Positions 20,739-30,277 of a stretch of 64,000 bases of DNA are shown in pieces (position 1 is the stretch's first letter; every line of letters begins with the position of its first letter). Origin of the DNA: CAIMFV01 sp040757715. Its GTDB lineage: Bacteria > Pseudomonadota > Alphaproteobacteria > Caulobacterales > Caulobacteraceae. A program made the position numbers and the translations under genes. Below the pieces are notes generated by a model, which saw only the letters and a program-made list of their open reading frames with translations, ran no database searches and was not told where the DNA came from. The DNA is taken from assembly GCA_040757715.1 (NCBI GenBank), contig JBFLWS010000003.1, forward strand, positions 62,001 through 126,000, in the 5' to 3' direction.

Positions 20739-22985
20739 ATGGGCGAAAAACCCTGCATGAACGAGATGACCGTTTCCGTCCAAGGCCCCGCTGAGGCGAT
20801 CGACGTTCCGCCCGCCGCGCCGTCTGCGGGGGAAGGCCTGACCTTGGACGCCGGAGCCCTGCACGCGCCGAGCCGGTTCTTCAACCGCGAGCTCTCCTGG
20901 CTGTCGTTCAATGAACGGGTGCTGGAAGAGGCGCAGAATCCGAAGCATCCCCTGCTGGAGCGGCTGCGCTTCCTGTCCATCTCGGCCAACAACCTCGACG
21001 AATTCTTCATGGTGCGCGTGGCGGGCCTGCGCGGCCAGGTGCGCGAGGGCGTGCGGGTGGTGAGCCAGGATGGCCTCTCGCCCGCCGAACAGCTCTACAA
21101 GGTCACCGAAGGCGCCGTGGCCCTGATGGAGTTGCAGCAACAGGTCTGGAAGGATCTGAAGCGGCTGATGGAGGGCCAGGGCATCTTCTTGGTGGGCGCC
21201 GACGGGGTTACGGCGCCGGAGCGCGCGGCCATGGAGCCGGTGTTCCGCGACGAGCTCTTTCCCGTGCTGACGCCGCTGGCCATCGATCCGGCTCACCCCT
21301 TCCCGTTCATCCCCAACCTCGGCTTCTCGCTGGCCTTGCGCCTGCGCCGGTTGCAGGATGGCAAGACCCTGTACGCCCTCGTGCCCGTGCCCAACCAGGT
21401 CAAGCGCTTCTGGCGCCTGCCGGTGAAGGGCCAGGCCAAGTCCAAGCGCCGCTATATCGCCCTCGAGAGCCTGCTCGCCCTCTTCATCGACCACCTGTTC
21501 CCCGGCTGCGAGGTGGAAGCCAAGGGCGTGTTCAGCGTCCTGCGCGACTCCGACGTGGAAATCGAAGAAGAGGCCGAAGATCTGGTGCGCGAGTTCGAGG
21601 CCCTGCTCCGCCAGCGCCGCCTCGGCTCGGTGGTGCGGGTGACCCTGGAGCGCTCCATGGGCCAGGACCTGCGCGACTTCATCATCCACCACCTGCAGGC
21701 CGGCCCCATGGACGTGGTGGAGGTGGACGGCGTCCTCGGCATGTCGCAGCTGTCGCAGCTGATCCCCTCCGACATGCTGGAGCTGAAGTTCAAGCCCTAC
21801 GAGCCGCGCTTCCCCGAGCGGATCCGCGAGCACGGGGGCGACTGTTTCGCCGCCATCCGCGAGAAGGACATCCTGGTCCACCACCCCTATGAGAGCTTTG
21901 ACGTGGTGGTGCAGTTCCTGCGTCAGGCCGCCGCCGACCCCAATGTGCTGGCCATCAAGCAGACCCTCTACCGCACCAGCCACAACAGCCCCATTGTCGC
22001 GGCCCTGATCGACGCCGCCGACCGCGGCAAGAACGTCACGGCGCTGGTGGAGCTCAAGGCCCGCTTCGATGAGGCCGCCAACCTGAAATGGGCCCAGGAC
22101 CTGGAGCGGGCGGGCGTGCATGTGGTGTTCGGCTTCGTGGAGTACAAAACCCACGCCAAGCTGAGCGTGGTGGTGCGCCGCGAGGACGATCACCTGAAGA
22201 CCTATTGCCACTTCGGCACCGGCAACTACCACCCGATCACCGCCAAGATCTACACCGACCTCTCCTTGTTCACCTGCGACTCGGCCTATGGCCGCGATGT
22301 GGGGCGGATGTTCAACTTCATCACCGGCTACGCCAAGCCGGAGACCCTGGAGAAGCTGGCCTTCTCGCCGGTGAGCCTGAAGCCGAGCCTTCTGAAATGG
22401 ATCGCCGAGGAGGCCGACAACGCCCGCGCCGGCAAGCCGGCCACCATCTGGGCTAAGCTTAATTCCCTGGTGGACCCGGAGATCATCGACGCCCTCTATC
22501 GCGCCAGCCAGGCGGGGGTGAAGATCGAGCTGGTGGTGCGCGGCATCTGCTGCCTGCGCCCGCATGTGCCGGGGCTTTCCGACAACATCTGTGTGAAGAG
22601 CATCGTCGGCCGCTTCCTGGAGCACAGCCGCATTGTCTGCTTCTCCAACGGCCACGAGATGCCGAGCCCCAAGGCTCGGGTGTTCATTTCCTCCGCCGAC
22701 TGGATGCCGCGCAACCTCGATCGCCGCATCGAGAGCCTGGTGCCCATCGAGAACGCCACCGTGCACCAGCAGGTGCTGAACCAGATCATGGTGGCCAATC
22801 TCAATGACGAGGCGCAAAGCTGGTATCTCGAATCGGATGGTAGCTATACGCGCTACGACACCAAGGGCGTTCGCAAGCCCTTCTCCGCCCATGAGTATTT
22901 TATGACCAACCCCAGTCTGTCCGGCCGCGGTCGCGGCGTGAAGCAGCTGCCGCGCGCGTTCGATCATGTGGGCCCGCGACGCTGA
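20739..22985 (+). CDS. ppk: Ppk, polyphosphate kinase 1
   Basis: 748 residues; makes polyphosphate from ATP. SRFFNRELSWLSFNERVLEEA opens the N domain. The catalytic core has HPYESFDVVVQFLRQAA and KQTLYRTS, the autophosphorylated His in YKTHAKLSVVV, and HFGTGNYHPITAKIYTD. The second PLD-like half includes RGICCLRPHVPGLS and SNGHEMPSPKARVFISSADW. There are three possible ATGs within the first ten codons (20739, 20757, 20766). ppx overlaps its 3' end by 20 bp, so synthesis and degradation of polyphosphate are coupled. Confidence 0.97.
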   Translation: MGEKPCMNEMTVSVQGPAEAIDVPPAAPSAGEGLTLDAGALHAPSRFFNRELSWLSFNERVLEEAQNPKHPLLERLRFLSISANNLDEFFMVRVAGLRGQVREGVRVVSQDGLSPAEQLYKVTEGAVALMELQQQVWKDLKRLMEGQGIFLVGADGVTAPERAAMEPVFRDELFPVLTPLAIDPAHPFPFIPNLGFSLALRLRRLQDGKTLYALVPVPNQVKRFWRLPVKGQAKSKRRYIALESLLALFIDHLFPGCEVEAKGVFSVLRDSDVEIEEEAEDLVREFEALLRQRRLGSVVRVTLERSMGQDLRDFIIHHLQAGPMDVVEVDGVLGMSQLSQLIPSDMLELKFKPYEPRFPERIREHGGDCFAAIREKDILVHHPYESFDVVVQFLRQAAADPNVLAIKQTLYRTSHNSPIVAALIDAADRGKNVTALVELKARFDEAANLKWAQDLERAGVHVVFGFVEYKTHAKLSVVVRREDDHLKTYCHFGTGNYHPITAKIYTDLSLFTCDSAYGRDVGRMFNFITGYAKPETLEKLAFSPVSLKPSLLKWIAEEADNARAGKPATIWAKLNSLVDPEIIDALYRASQAGVKIELVVRGICCLRPHVPGLSDNICVKSIVGRFLEHSRIVCFSNGHEMPSPKARVFISSADWMPRNLDRRIESLVPIENATVHQQVLNQIMVANLNDEAQSWYLESDGSYTRYDTKGVRKPFSAHEYFMTNPSLSGRGRGVKQLPRAFDHVGPRR

Positions 22986-24477
22986 GCGCGGGGCCCGCGA
23001 CGTCGCCGTCCTCGACGTCGGGTCCAACAGCGTTCGTCTCGTCATCTACCGCCTGGAAGGGCGGGCCATCTGGACCGTGTTCAACGAGAAGGTGCTGGCC
23101 GGCCTCGGCCGCGGCCTGGCCCAGACCGGACGTCTGTCGCCGGACGGCGCGGTGCAGGCCCTCGCCGCCCTGCGCCGGTTCAAGATGGTGCTGGATGCGG
23201 CCAAGCCCGCGGCCATCTACACCGCCGCCACCGCCGCCGTGCGCGAGGCTTCCGACGGTCCGGTCTTTGTGGAGCAGGTGCGGCGCGAGACCGGCGGGCG
23301 CCAGGGCATTTCCATCCGTGTGCTCTCCGGCGAGGAGGAGGCCTATTACTCGGCCCTCGGCGTCGCCGCCGGCGCGCCTGACGCCACCGGCGTGGTGGGG
23401 GATTTGGGCGGCTCCAGCCTTGAACTGATCCCCATCCGCCACGGCGTTCCTGGGCGGGGGGTGACCCTGCCGCTTGGACCCTTCGCCCTCGGGGCCCCGC
23501 GGCCCATGGACGCGGCGGCGGCGCGGGCCCGCTGTGACGAAGCGCTGTCGGGGCTCGATCCCAGCCTGCAGGGCGGCACGCTCTACGCCGTGGGGGGCGC
23601 CTGGCGCGCGCTCGGTCTCTTGCAGATGTCCATGTCCGATTACCCGTTGCAGATCGTGCACCAGTACGAACTCGGCGCCGGGGCGGCGCTCGATGCGGCG
23701 CGGGTGGTGGCGCGCCAGTCCAAGTCCTCGCTGGAGCGCTCCGGCGCCCTCGCGCGCAAGCGGGCCGAGACGGTGCCCTATGCGGCCCTGGTCATGGAGC
23801 AGGTGCTGGAGCGGCTTGGGCTGGAGCGGGTGTCCCTGTCGGCCTTCGGCGTGCGCGAAGGGCTGATCTTTGAGGCCATGGCCCCGGAGCTGCGCCGGCT
23901 CGATCCCCTGGTGGAGGGCTGTGCCGCCTTTGGCGCCCGCGAGGGCGTGGCCGTGCGCCTCGCCCCGGCCCTTGAGGCCTGGCTCGCCCCCCTGTGGCGG
24001 CGTCTGCCGGGCCTGTTCGAGGGCGATCGCGACCAGGTGCTGCTATCCGCCGCCAGCCGGCTGGCGGATGTGGGCGCGCGGCTGCACCCCGACCACCGGG
24101 CCGATCTCGCCTATGACCTCGTGTTGCGCGCGCCCATCGCCGGCCAGACCCACCCCGAGCGCGCCTTCCTCGCCGCGGCCATCTTCTCCCGCTACACCGC
24201 CTCGCAGAAGTCCGACAGGTCGGAGGCCGCACGGCTGTTGTCGCCGGAGCGCCTGCGCCGGGCGCGGGCGCTGGGCTCGGCCCTGCGGCTTGGTTGCGAT
24301 CTGTCGGGGCGCAGTCCGGAACTCCTCAGCGCGTCCAGTCTTGAACTGCATGCTGGCGCGGTGAGCCTGAAGGTGGGCCGCGCCCAGGCCGACATGCTGC
24401 TCGGCGAACAGACCCGCAAGCGCTTCGCCACCTTGGCCGACGCCCTGGAGGTGGAGCCGCGCCTGGACGTGGATTAA
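22966..24477 (+). CDS. ppx: Ppx/GppA-family exopolyphosphatase
   Basis: 503 residues of the ASKHA phosphatase fold. VAVLDVGSNSVRLVIYRL is the phosphate-1 motif, LSGEEEAYYSALG the family's Glu-rich motif, and GVVGDLGGSSLEL the phosphate-2 motif. The C-terminal helical part resembles an HD-like domain. It removes phosphate from polyphosphate ends and could also act on pppGpp. The ATG lies inside ppk, an arrangement that suggests coupled translation. Confidence 0.94.
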   Translation: MWARDAERGARDVAVLDVGSNSVRLVIYRLEGRAIWTVFNEKVLAGLGRGLAQTGRLSPDGAVQALAALRRFKMVLDAAKPAAIYTAATAAVREASDGPVFVEQVRRETGGRQGISIRVLSGEEEAYYSALGVAAGAPDATGVVGDLGGSSLELIPIRHGVPGRGVTLPLGPFALGAPRPMDAAAARARCDEALSGLDPSLQGGTLYAVGGAWRALGLLQMSMSDYPLQIVHQYELGAGAALDAARVVARQSKSSLERSGALARKRAETVPYAALVMEQVLERLGLERVSLSAFGVREGLIFEAMAPELRRLDPLVEGCAAFGAREGVAVRLAPALEAWLAPLWRRLPGLFEGDRDQVLLSAASRLADVGARLHPDHRADLAYDLVLRAPIAGQTHPERAFLAAAIFSRYTASQKSDRSEAARLLSPERLRRARALGSALRLGCDLSGRSPELLSASSLELHAGAVSLKVGRAQADMLLGEQTRKRFATLADALEVEPRLDVD

Positions 24478-24497
24478 AGTTAGGCGGGGACTGAGGT

Positions 24498-25913
24498 CTA
24501 AGCTGGCCGGTTGGCCGGCAGGCACCACATGAGCAGCAGCAGGATCACCGCCGGCAGACCGAGGGCTGCGGCGAGCAGATAAAACTCGCCGAAGGCCGGC
24601 ACGAGTCCGATCCCGGTCTTCTGCAAGCCCTCCACCATGGTCCCGGAAAAACCCTTCAGGCTCTTGCCCGCCCCGGCCATGGCCGAGGTGAGCAGCGCAT
24701 ATTGCGTGGCGGTGTAGCCCACCGAGGTGAGGCTCGACATGTAGCCCACCAGGGCCACGCCGGAATAGCCGATGGCGAAGGCGTCGAAGGCCATGATGGC
24801 CGCGAAGGCGCTGAGCTTGAAGGCGCCCATCTGCACCAGCGTATAGTCCCCGCCATGGGCGGCGAGGAGGGCGAAGGCGGCGATGCCCAGCGGCTGGATC
24901 AGGGCTCCGATCAGGAGGGTGAGCCGCGCGCCGAGCCGTACCGATGAGGCGCCGCCAAGCGCGATGCCGGCGATGGTGAAGGGCACGCCGATGGCCCCGC
25001 GCACATAGGCGATGGTGGGCTTGTCGATGTGCAGGGCCGTGTAGAACGGATTGACCATGGGCCCGCGCAGATAGTCGCTCAAATGGTAGGCGGTGATGAA
25101 CAGCAGCATCAGCAGCGCCGCCGCAAAACCGTGGGCGCGGAAGAAGGCGACGAACGGACCCACCACGGCGTCGATCGCGCCCTTCGCCGCCGCGACCGGG
25201 CCTGCGCCCTGGCCGGCCTCCGGGTGCTCCACCGTGCGCGCCGGCTCCTTGGCCAGCAGCGCCGCGGCCACGCCGATGGCCATGGCGAGGCCGTAGATGA
25301 GATAGGAAAGACTCCAGCCGATCCAGGTGGCCACCAGCAGGATCAGGGCTTCGGTGGCGAACATGGCAATGCGGAAGCCCAGCGAAAAGGCGGCGGTGAG
25401 CAGGCCGAGCTCATCCTCGTCGTCGGCGATCTCGATGCGCCAGGCGTCGATCACCGTGTCCTGCATGGCCGCGCCGAAGGCCGCCAGCACGGCGAATTCG
25501 GCCAGGAGGTCCAGGCGCGTAGGGCCGCTCAGCGCCATGCCGACGAGGCCGGCCATGACGACGACTTGGGTCAGCACCATCCAGCCGCGCCGACGGCCGA
25601 GGCTTCCCAGGACCGGCAAGCCAGCCCGGTCCGCCAGGGCCCCCCAGACGAATTTGAGCAAATAGGCGAGCCCAGCCCAGGACAGGAAGCCGATGGCCGC
25701 CAGCTTGATGTGGCTCTCCGCCAGCCAGAAGCCGAGGGTGTTGCCGATGAGCATGAAGGGCAGGCCGGAGGACACGCCGAGCAGCAGCATCACCGCCACC
25801 TTGGGCCGGCCGAGCTCGCGCAGCACGTCCATGGCCTTGCGCCGCTTCGGCGTGAGCGGCGGCGCGGCGGCGTTATCAGCGCGGGGCGCGGGGGCGGGGG
25901 CGTCGGCGGTCAT
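24498..25913 (-). CDS. AmpG-like muropeptide MFS transporter
   Basis: 471 residues from ATG 25913 (GGAG upstream; an earlier in-frame ATG at 25940 is less likely). There are about 12 to 14 hydrophobic helices. The family signatures are SSGLPFMLIGNTLGFWL, KFVWGALADR, GRRRGWMVLTQ, AFGAAMQDTVIDAWRIE and the C-terminal SSLTSVGYTATQYALL. AmpG imports GlcNAc-anhydroMurNAc peptides from the periplasm for wall recycling. It converges on ppx. The specific substrate is inferred from family similarity. Confidence 0.88.
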   Translation of the reverse strand: MTADAPAPAPRADNAAAPPLTPKRRKAMDVLRELGRPKVAVMLLLGVSSGLPFMLIGNTLGFWLAESHIKLAAIGFLSWAGLAYLLKFVWGALADRAGLPVLGSLGRRRGWMVLTQVVVMAGLVGMALSGPTRLDLLAEFAVLAAFGAAMQDTVIDAWRIEIADDEDELGLLTAAFSLGFRIAMFATEALILLVATWIGWSLSYLIYGLAMAIGVAAALLAKEPARTVEHPEAGQGAGPVAAAKGAIDAVVGPFVAFFRAHGFAAALLMLLFITAYHLSDYLRGPMVNPFYTALHIDKPTIAYVRGAIGVPFTIAGIALGGASSVRLGARLTLLIGALIQPLGIAAFALLAAHGGDYTLVQMGAFKLSAFAAIMAFDAFAIGYSGVALVGYMSSLTSVGYTATQYALLTSAMAGAGKSLKGFSGTMVEGLQKTGIGLVPAFGEFYLLAAALGLPAVILLLLMWCLPANRPA

Positions 25914-25936
25914 GGGGCGCTCCGGTGGACGGGGCC

Positions 25937-27703
25937 TCACCCTGCCTCGGCCAGCGGCGAGGTCAAGCGCGACACGGCGTTTTCACCTGCACTCCAGCGG
26001 CTGAGGACCTGGGTCAAGGCGGCCGGCGCCAGGGGCTTGGTGAGGAAGTCGTCCATGCCGGCGGCGAGACAGGCCCGCTTGTCGTCCTCGAAGGCGTTGG
26101 CGGTGAGGGCGATGATGGGCGTGGCGAGCCCGGCGGCGCGGATGGCCCTGGCGGCCTCGAGCCCGTCCATCACCGGCATGCGCATGTCCATGAGGATGAG
26201 GTCGTAGGGGGCCGCGCGCGCCGCGGCCGCAGCTTCCTCGCCATTGCTGACGCGGTCGACGTCGCAACCCTCGCGGGTCAGCAGCGCCCGCGCGAGCAGG
26301 GCGTTCACAGCGTTGTCCTCGGCCAGCAACACGCGCAGCCCGCGTCGGAGCGTCGGCTCGATGCGCTCGTCCGCCAGGGGGGGCGAGGCGGCGGTGGCCG
26401 CAGCGGCGGGGGCGAGGGCCGCGCTCACCCGCTCGATCAGGCTGGCGCGGCGCAGGGGCTTCATCAGATAGCCGGCGTAGCCCGCTTGCCGGTAGCGCTC
26501 GATGCGGTCGCGGTCTTCGGGCGTTAGCAGGACGAGGCTCGGCGTCGCCTTGGGCGGGCGTTCCAGGCGCCGGGCGCGAGGTTGCGCCGGGTCATAGAGC
26601 AGAAGGTCGAAACCTTGGTCGGCGGCGGCGAGCGAAGAGACGGCGAGGGCGCGGGCCCCGGCGGCGCGCAGCTGGCGCATGGCCGCCTCGCGCACCACAT
26701 GCGAGGCCGAAACCACGCCCACCGTGCGGCCGGCGAGGGGCTTGGGCCGCGCAGCGGCTCGCTCGACGGCCCCGTCCGCCGTGGGTTCGCCTGTCGCCCG
26801 GGGAAGGTCCACCTCGAACCAGAATTCCGCCCCTTCGCCCGGGGCGCTCTCCACCCCCACGTCCGCGGCGAAGGCGGCGGCGATGCGGCGCACAATGGCG
26901 AGGCCGAGGCCCGCCCCGCCCGCCTCTGCGCCCGCCTTGGTCTGGAAGAAGTCATCGAAGATGCGGGCCTGCGCCTCTTCCGACAGGCCTGGTCCCGTGT
27001 CACGCACGGAGAGGCGCAAGCGATAGCGCCCCCCGCCCAGGTCGCGGCCGCGGGCGCTGCACAGGACGCCGCCCGACGCCGTCATCTTCACGGCGTTGCC
27101 GGCGAGATTGAACAGCACCTGGCGCAGCCGGCCGTCGTCGCCGAAGAGCGGCGGGATGTCCCCCTCGGCGGCCCAGGCGATGGCCAGCCCTGCGGCGTGG
27201 GCTCTCGGCGACAAGAGCTCGCACACCCCCTGCAACAGCTGCTCGGCCTCGAAGCGCGCCGGCTCCAGCTCCAGCCGCCCGCTTTCCAGCTTGGCGTAGT
27301 CGAGGATGTCGTTGACGAGGCTGAGCAGGTGGTCGCCGCAGGCGCGCAGCGTGGCGAGGTAGGCGCTCTGCGCCGCGTCGAGCTTGGTGCCGGCGAGGAG
27401 ACCGGCCATGCCCAGCACGCCATTGAGCGGCGTGCGGATCTCGTGGCTCAGGGTGGCGAGCGCCTGGGCCTGGCCCAACAGGCCGCCGGCCTTCATCGCC
27501 GGAGCCCGGCGCGAACGGGTGAGCAGGGCCTCGCCCCCCGGCAGGGCGGTGCGCCGCCAGCCTGGTCCTCCCGCCAGGGCCTGGGCCTGGCCAGCGGCGC
27601 TGAGGGCGCGGAAATTGCCATTGGCGAGGGCGATCACCCCGTCACGGTCGAGCACGGCGGCAGGCTGATCGAGGGCGTCGAGGAGGGCGGCAGGATCGTA
27701 CAT
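25937..27703 (-). CDS. soluble hybrid histidine kinase (PAS-HisKA-HATPase-REC-like-REC)
   Basis: 588 residues without membrane segments. A short PAS-like head is followed by HisKA with the phospho-acceptor His in TLSHEIRTPLNGVLGMAG (about residue 87). The HATPase domain has N box NLAGNAVKMT, DTGPGLSEEA and GAGLGLAIVRRI. A middle receiver-like domain (about 325-440) keeps DLLLYDP and the lysine in YLMKPLR, but lacks the acidic pair at its start. A complete receiver follows (VLLAEDNAVN, phospho-Asp in ILMDMRMPVMDG, Lys in FLTKPL). No partner regulator is adjacent; the input signal is unknown. Confidence 0.93.
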   Translation of the reverse strand: MYDPAALLDALDQPAAVLDRDGVIALANGNFRALSAAGQAQALAGGPGWRRTALPGGEALLTRSRRAPAMKAGGLLGQAQALATLSHEIRTPLNGVLGMAGLLAGTKLDAAQSAYLATLRACGDHLLSLVNDILDYAKLESGRLELEPARFEAEQLLQGVCELLSPRAHAAGLAIAWAAEGDIPPLFGDDGRLRQVLFNLAGNAVKMTASGGVLCSARGRDLGGGRYRLRLSVRDTGPGLSEEAQARIFDDFFQTKAGAEAGGAGLGLAIVRRIAAAFAADVGVESAPGEGAEFWFEVDLPRATGEPTADGAVERAAARPKPLAGRTVGVVSASHVVREAAMRQLRAAGARALAVSSLAAADQGFDLLLYDPAQPRARRLERPPKATPSLVLLTPEDRDRIERYRQAGYAGYLMKPLRRASLIERVSAALAPAAAATAASPPLADERIEPTLRRGLRVLLAEDNAVNALLARALLTREGCDVDRVSNGEEAAAAARAAPYDLILMDMRMPVMDGLEAARAIRAAGLATPIIALTANAFEDDKRACLAAGMDDFLTKPLAPAALTQVLSRWSAGENAVSRLTSPLAEAG

Positions 27704-27716
27704 GGCGGCGACCGTC

Positions 27717-29318
27717 CTAGCACGGGGCGCTTAACGGCCCCTCAAGGGGGAGGGCGGCCTTGGGCCCCGGCGCTGCATCTGAACCCACGGCTCGGCGGTA
27801 GATCAGCGCCTCGGCCACGTGGCGGCGCGCGACGCCATCCGCCCCCTCGAGATCCGCGATGGTGCGGGCGAGGCGCAGGGTGCGCACCCAGCCCCGCGCC
27901 GACAGGGCGCCCGCCTCGCTCGCCCGGGTCAATAGGGCCCGCCCGCCGACGTCGAGGGCGCAGGCGGCTTCCAGCGCCGCGCCATCCAGGCGCGCATTCA
28001 GCGCCTCCGTCGCCCCCTCGCGGAGGGCGCGTCCCTCCCGTTCATGAAAGATGACGGCCCGCTCGAACTGGCGCTGCCGGGCGGCGGCCACCCGTGCCGA
28101 AACCTCGGCGCTGCCCTCGGCCGGCGGCGGCAGGGCGAGGTCGGCGGCGGTCACCGGCGGGGTGTCCACCACCAGGTCGATGCGGTCCATCAAGGGTCCC
28201 GATATGCGTCCCTGATAGTCGCGCTGGCATCTGGGCGCCCGGCCGCACGCCCCGGCCCCCGCCCCGCCATGCCCGCAGCGGCAAGGGTTCATGGCCGCCA
28301 CCAGCTGCACCCGCGCGGGATAACGCACGTGAGCATTGGCGCGGGCCACGCTCACCTCGCCGGTCTCCAGCGGCTGGCGCAGGCTGTCCAGAACCTGCGG
28401 CGGAAACTCGGGCAGTTCGTCGAGGAAGAGCACGCCATTATGCGCCAGGGAAACTTCTCCAGGCTTGGCCCGGAGGCCCCCGCCCACCAGGGCCGCCATG
28501 CTGGCCGAGTGGTGCGGGGCGCGGAACGGGCGCGCGCGGGTGAGGGCGCCGCGGGCGATGAGGCCGGCCACCGAGTGGACCATTGAGGTCTCCAGCAGCT
28601 CCGGCGCGGAGAGCGGCGGCAACAGGCCCGGCAGGCGCTGCGCCAGCATGGACTTGCCAGATCCCGGCGGGCCGCAGAACAGGAGATTGTGTCCGCCGGC
28701 CGCGGCGATCTCCAGGGCCCGCTTGGCCGCCTCCTGGCCTTTCACATCGCGCAGATCGGCGCCGGGCGGCGCGTCCAGGGCCGGGCCAGGCTTCGGCGGG
28801 CTCAGCGCCTGGCTCCCGCGCACGTGGTTGATGAGGGAAATGAGCGATCGCGGCGCCAGAATCGGCGCCCCCGCCGCCCAGGCCGCCTCCGGGCCGCAGG
28901 CCTCCGGACAGATCAGGCCAAGTCCCAGGGCCGCCGCGGCCATGGCCGCGGGCAGGGCGCCCGCCGTGGCGGCGATCTGGCCGTCAAGCCCGAGTTCGCC
29001 GAAGGCCAACCAGCCGGCGAAGGCGTCGCCTGGCAGGACGCCCATGGCGATGAGAATGGCGAGGGCGATGGGAAGATCGAAGTGCGTCCCCTCCTTGGGC
29101 AGGTCGGCGGGGGCGAGATTCACCACCAGCCGGCGCCCTGGCAAAGCAAGGCCGAGGCCGGCGAAAGCGGCCCGCACCCGCTCGCGACTTTCGCCCACCG
29201 CCTTGTCGCCCAGCCCCACCACCACCATGGCGATGGCGCCGCCGGTGAGCTGGGCCTCGACCTCCACCCGCCGCGCCTCCACGCCCTCAAAGGCGATGGT
29301 CGATACGCGCCCTGACAT
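27717..29318 (-). CDS. comM: ComM/YifB-family Mg-chelatase-like AAA ATPase
   Basis: 533 residues from the ATG at 29318 (MSGRVSTIAFEG); a longer frame to 29381 is rejected because homologues start here. The N-terminal Lon-protease-like ChlI domain (VVVGLGDKAVGESRERVRAA) precedes the AAA+ core with Walker A (FCGPPGSGKSMLAQRLP), RPFRAPHHSASMAALVGGG, Walker B (GVLFLDELPEF) and the C-x-CG-G zinc-like patch NPCRCGHG. In competent bacteria ComM is a branch-migration helicase for incorporating foreign DNA. A LexA box lies upstream, placing it in the DNA-damage response by inference. Confidence 0.94.
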   Translation of the reverse strand: MSGRVSTIAFEGVEARRVEVEAQLTGGAIAMVVVGLGDKAVGESRERVRAAFAGLGLALPGRRLVVNLAPADLPKEGTHFDLPIALAILIAMGVLPGDAFAGWLAFGELGLDGQIAATAGALPAAMAAAALGLGLICPEACGPEAAWAAGAPILAPRSLISLINHVRGSQALSPPKPGPALDAPPGADLRDVKGQEAAKRALEIAAAGGHNLLFCGPPGSGKSMLAQRLPGLLPPLSAPELLETSMVHSVAGLIARGALTRARPFRAPHHSASMAALVGGGLRAKPGEVSLAHNGVLFLDELPEFPPQVLDSLRQPLETGEVSVARANAHVRYPARVQLVAAMNPCRCGHGGAGAGACGRAPRCQRDYQGRISGPLMDRIDLVVDTPPVTAADLALPPPAEGSAEVSARVAAARQRQFERAVIFHEREGRALREGATEALNARLDGAALEAACALDVGGRALLTRASEAGALSARGWVRTLRLARTIADLEGADGVARRHVAEALIYRRAVGSDAAPGPKAALPLEGPLSAPC

Positions 29319-29375
29319 TGCAAATCCCACGATTTGTTTCGTGATTAAGTTGACAAACGTTTCAAGATCCGTCAA

Positions 29376-29390
29376 GAACAAAATGCGAAC
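29376..29390 (-). promoter_or_regulatory. LexA (SOS) box upstream of comM
   Basis: GAAC-AAAATGC-GAAC on the plus strand, that is GTTC-N7-GTTC reading toward comM, is a perfect match to the alphaproteobacterial LexA operator. On the comM strand it abuts TTGACG, a likely -35 hexamer. LexA bound here would block comM transcription until RecA is activated. Confidence 0.75.
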
Positions 29391-29407
29391 ATAAACGCGA
29401 CGGCTGG

Positions 29408-30277
29408 CTAGCTGGCGGCAATGGGGGAGGCGAGGGCGTGCAATACGGCGCGAGCGAAGGCCTCGCCCCCGTCCGGGGCGAAAGCGAAATAGAGATCGGG
29501 CTCCACGGCTTCGAGCTCCATCAGCGCCAACCGCCCGTCGGGCAGGCGCGCCATGTCCACGCGGGCATAGACGGGGCGTCGCGGCGCAACGGCGAGGGCC
29601 GCCTCGGCCAGGCTGCGCGCCTCCTCATCCGGCGCGTAGGGCGTCATCTGGCCGCCATATTGCGGCTGCACCCGGAAGTCGCCCGCCGCCGCGCGCTTGA
29701 TCACCGCGTGGCTGAGCGCGCCGTTGAACATGAAGAGAGAGATCTCCCCCTCCTCCGCCACGCTGGGCAGGAAGGGTTGCAGCATCATGTCAGGGTAGGC
29801 CTGCACAGGGGCGTCGCGTTGGAGGCGCAAGGTGCGGAAGGACCCGGCAGAAACGGCGGGCTTCAACACCGCCTCGTCCACGCCGAGGGTCTCGAATCCC
29901 GCCGCCAGCGCGGCATGATCGGCGACTGCCAACATGACGGTGGGGATGACCGGAACGCCCCGGTCGGCGAGGTCTGCGAGATATCCCTTGTGACTGTTCC
30001 AAGCCAGCAGGTCTGGCGGATTGATCAAGGGCGTGCGCGCGTCCCAAAGCGCCAACCGGTCCAGCCAGCGCGCATATTGAAAATGATAGCCCCAGGCCAG
30101 ATTGGCGAGGGCGCCTTGCGCCTTGGCCGGCGGCGGGACCGTCCAAGGCGAAGCCAGGATCTCGACGTCGAAACGGGCGAACAACGCTTGGTAGGACTTG
30201 ACCAGCGTCTGAACCTCGGTGCGTGCGGCGTAGGCCTTATCGGCAGGGTCGGGAGTGAGCAGGGCGAGGGCGATCAC
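29408..30277 (-). CDS. RimK-like / DcsG-like ATP-grasp domain protein
   Basis: 289 residues with no signal peptide. PVIPTVMLAVADHA opens the ATP-grasp fold. VLKPAVSAGSFRT holds the first nucleotide-binding lysine, MLQPFLPSVAEEGEISLFMFNG the hinge and acidic metal ligands, and VYARVDMARLPDGRLALMELEAVEPDLYF the last metal-binding Glu residues. This is the pattern of the COG0189-like ligases related to D-cycloserine ligase DcsG. Such enzymes join a carboxylate to an amine with ATP. The ATG overlaps the stop of the small exported protein gene (ATGA), so the two are coupled. Substrate unknown. Confidence 0.8.
   Translation of the reverse strand: MIALALLTPDPADKAYAARTEVQTLVKSYQALFARFDVEILASPWTVPPPAKAQGALANLAWGYHFQYARWLDRLALWDARTPLINPPDLLAWNSHKGYLADLADRGVPVIPTVMLAVADHAALAAGFETLGVDEAVLKPAVSAGSFRTLRLQRDAPVQAYPDMMLQPFLPSVAEEGEISLFMFNGALSHAVIKRAAAGDFRVQPQYGGQMTPYAPDEEARSLAEAALAVAPRRPVYARVDMARLPDGRLALMELEAVEPDLYFAFAPDGGEAFARAVLHALASPIAAS

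Noticed and set aside
20541..23045. 834-codon open frame on the minus strand opposite ppk
   Set aside because: It is the mirror of ppk in a G+C-rich genome; the peptide is rich in His, Gly, Leu and Ala without domain motifs, while ppk has every catalytic motif.
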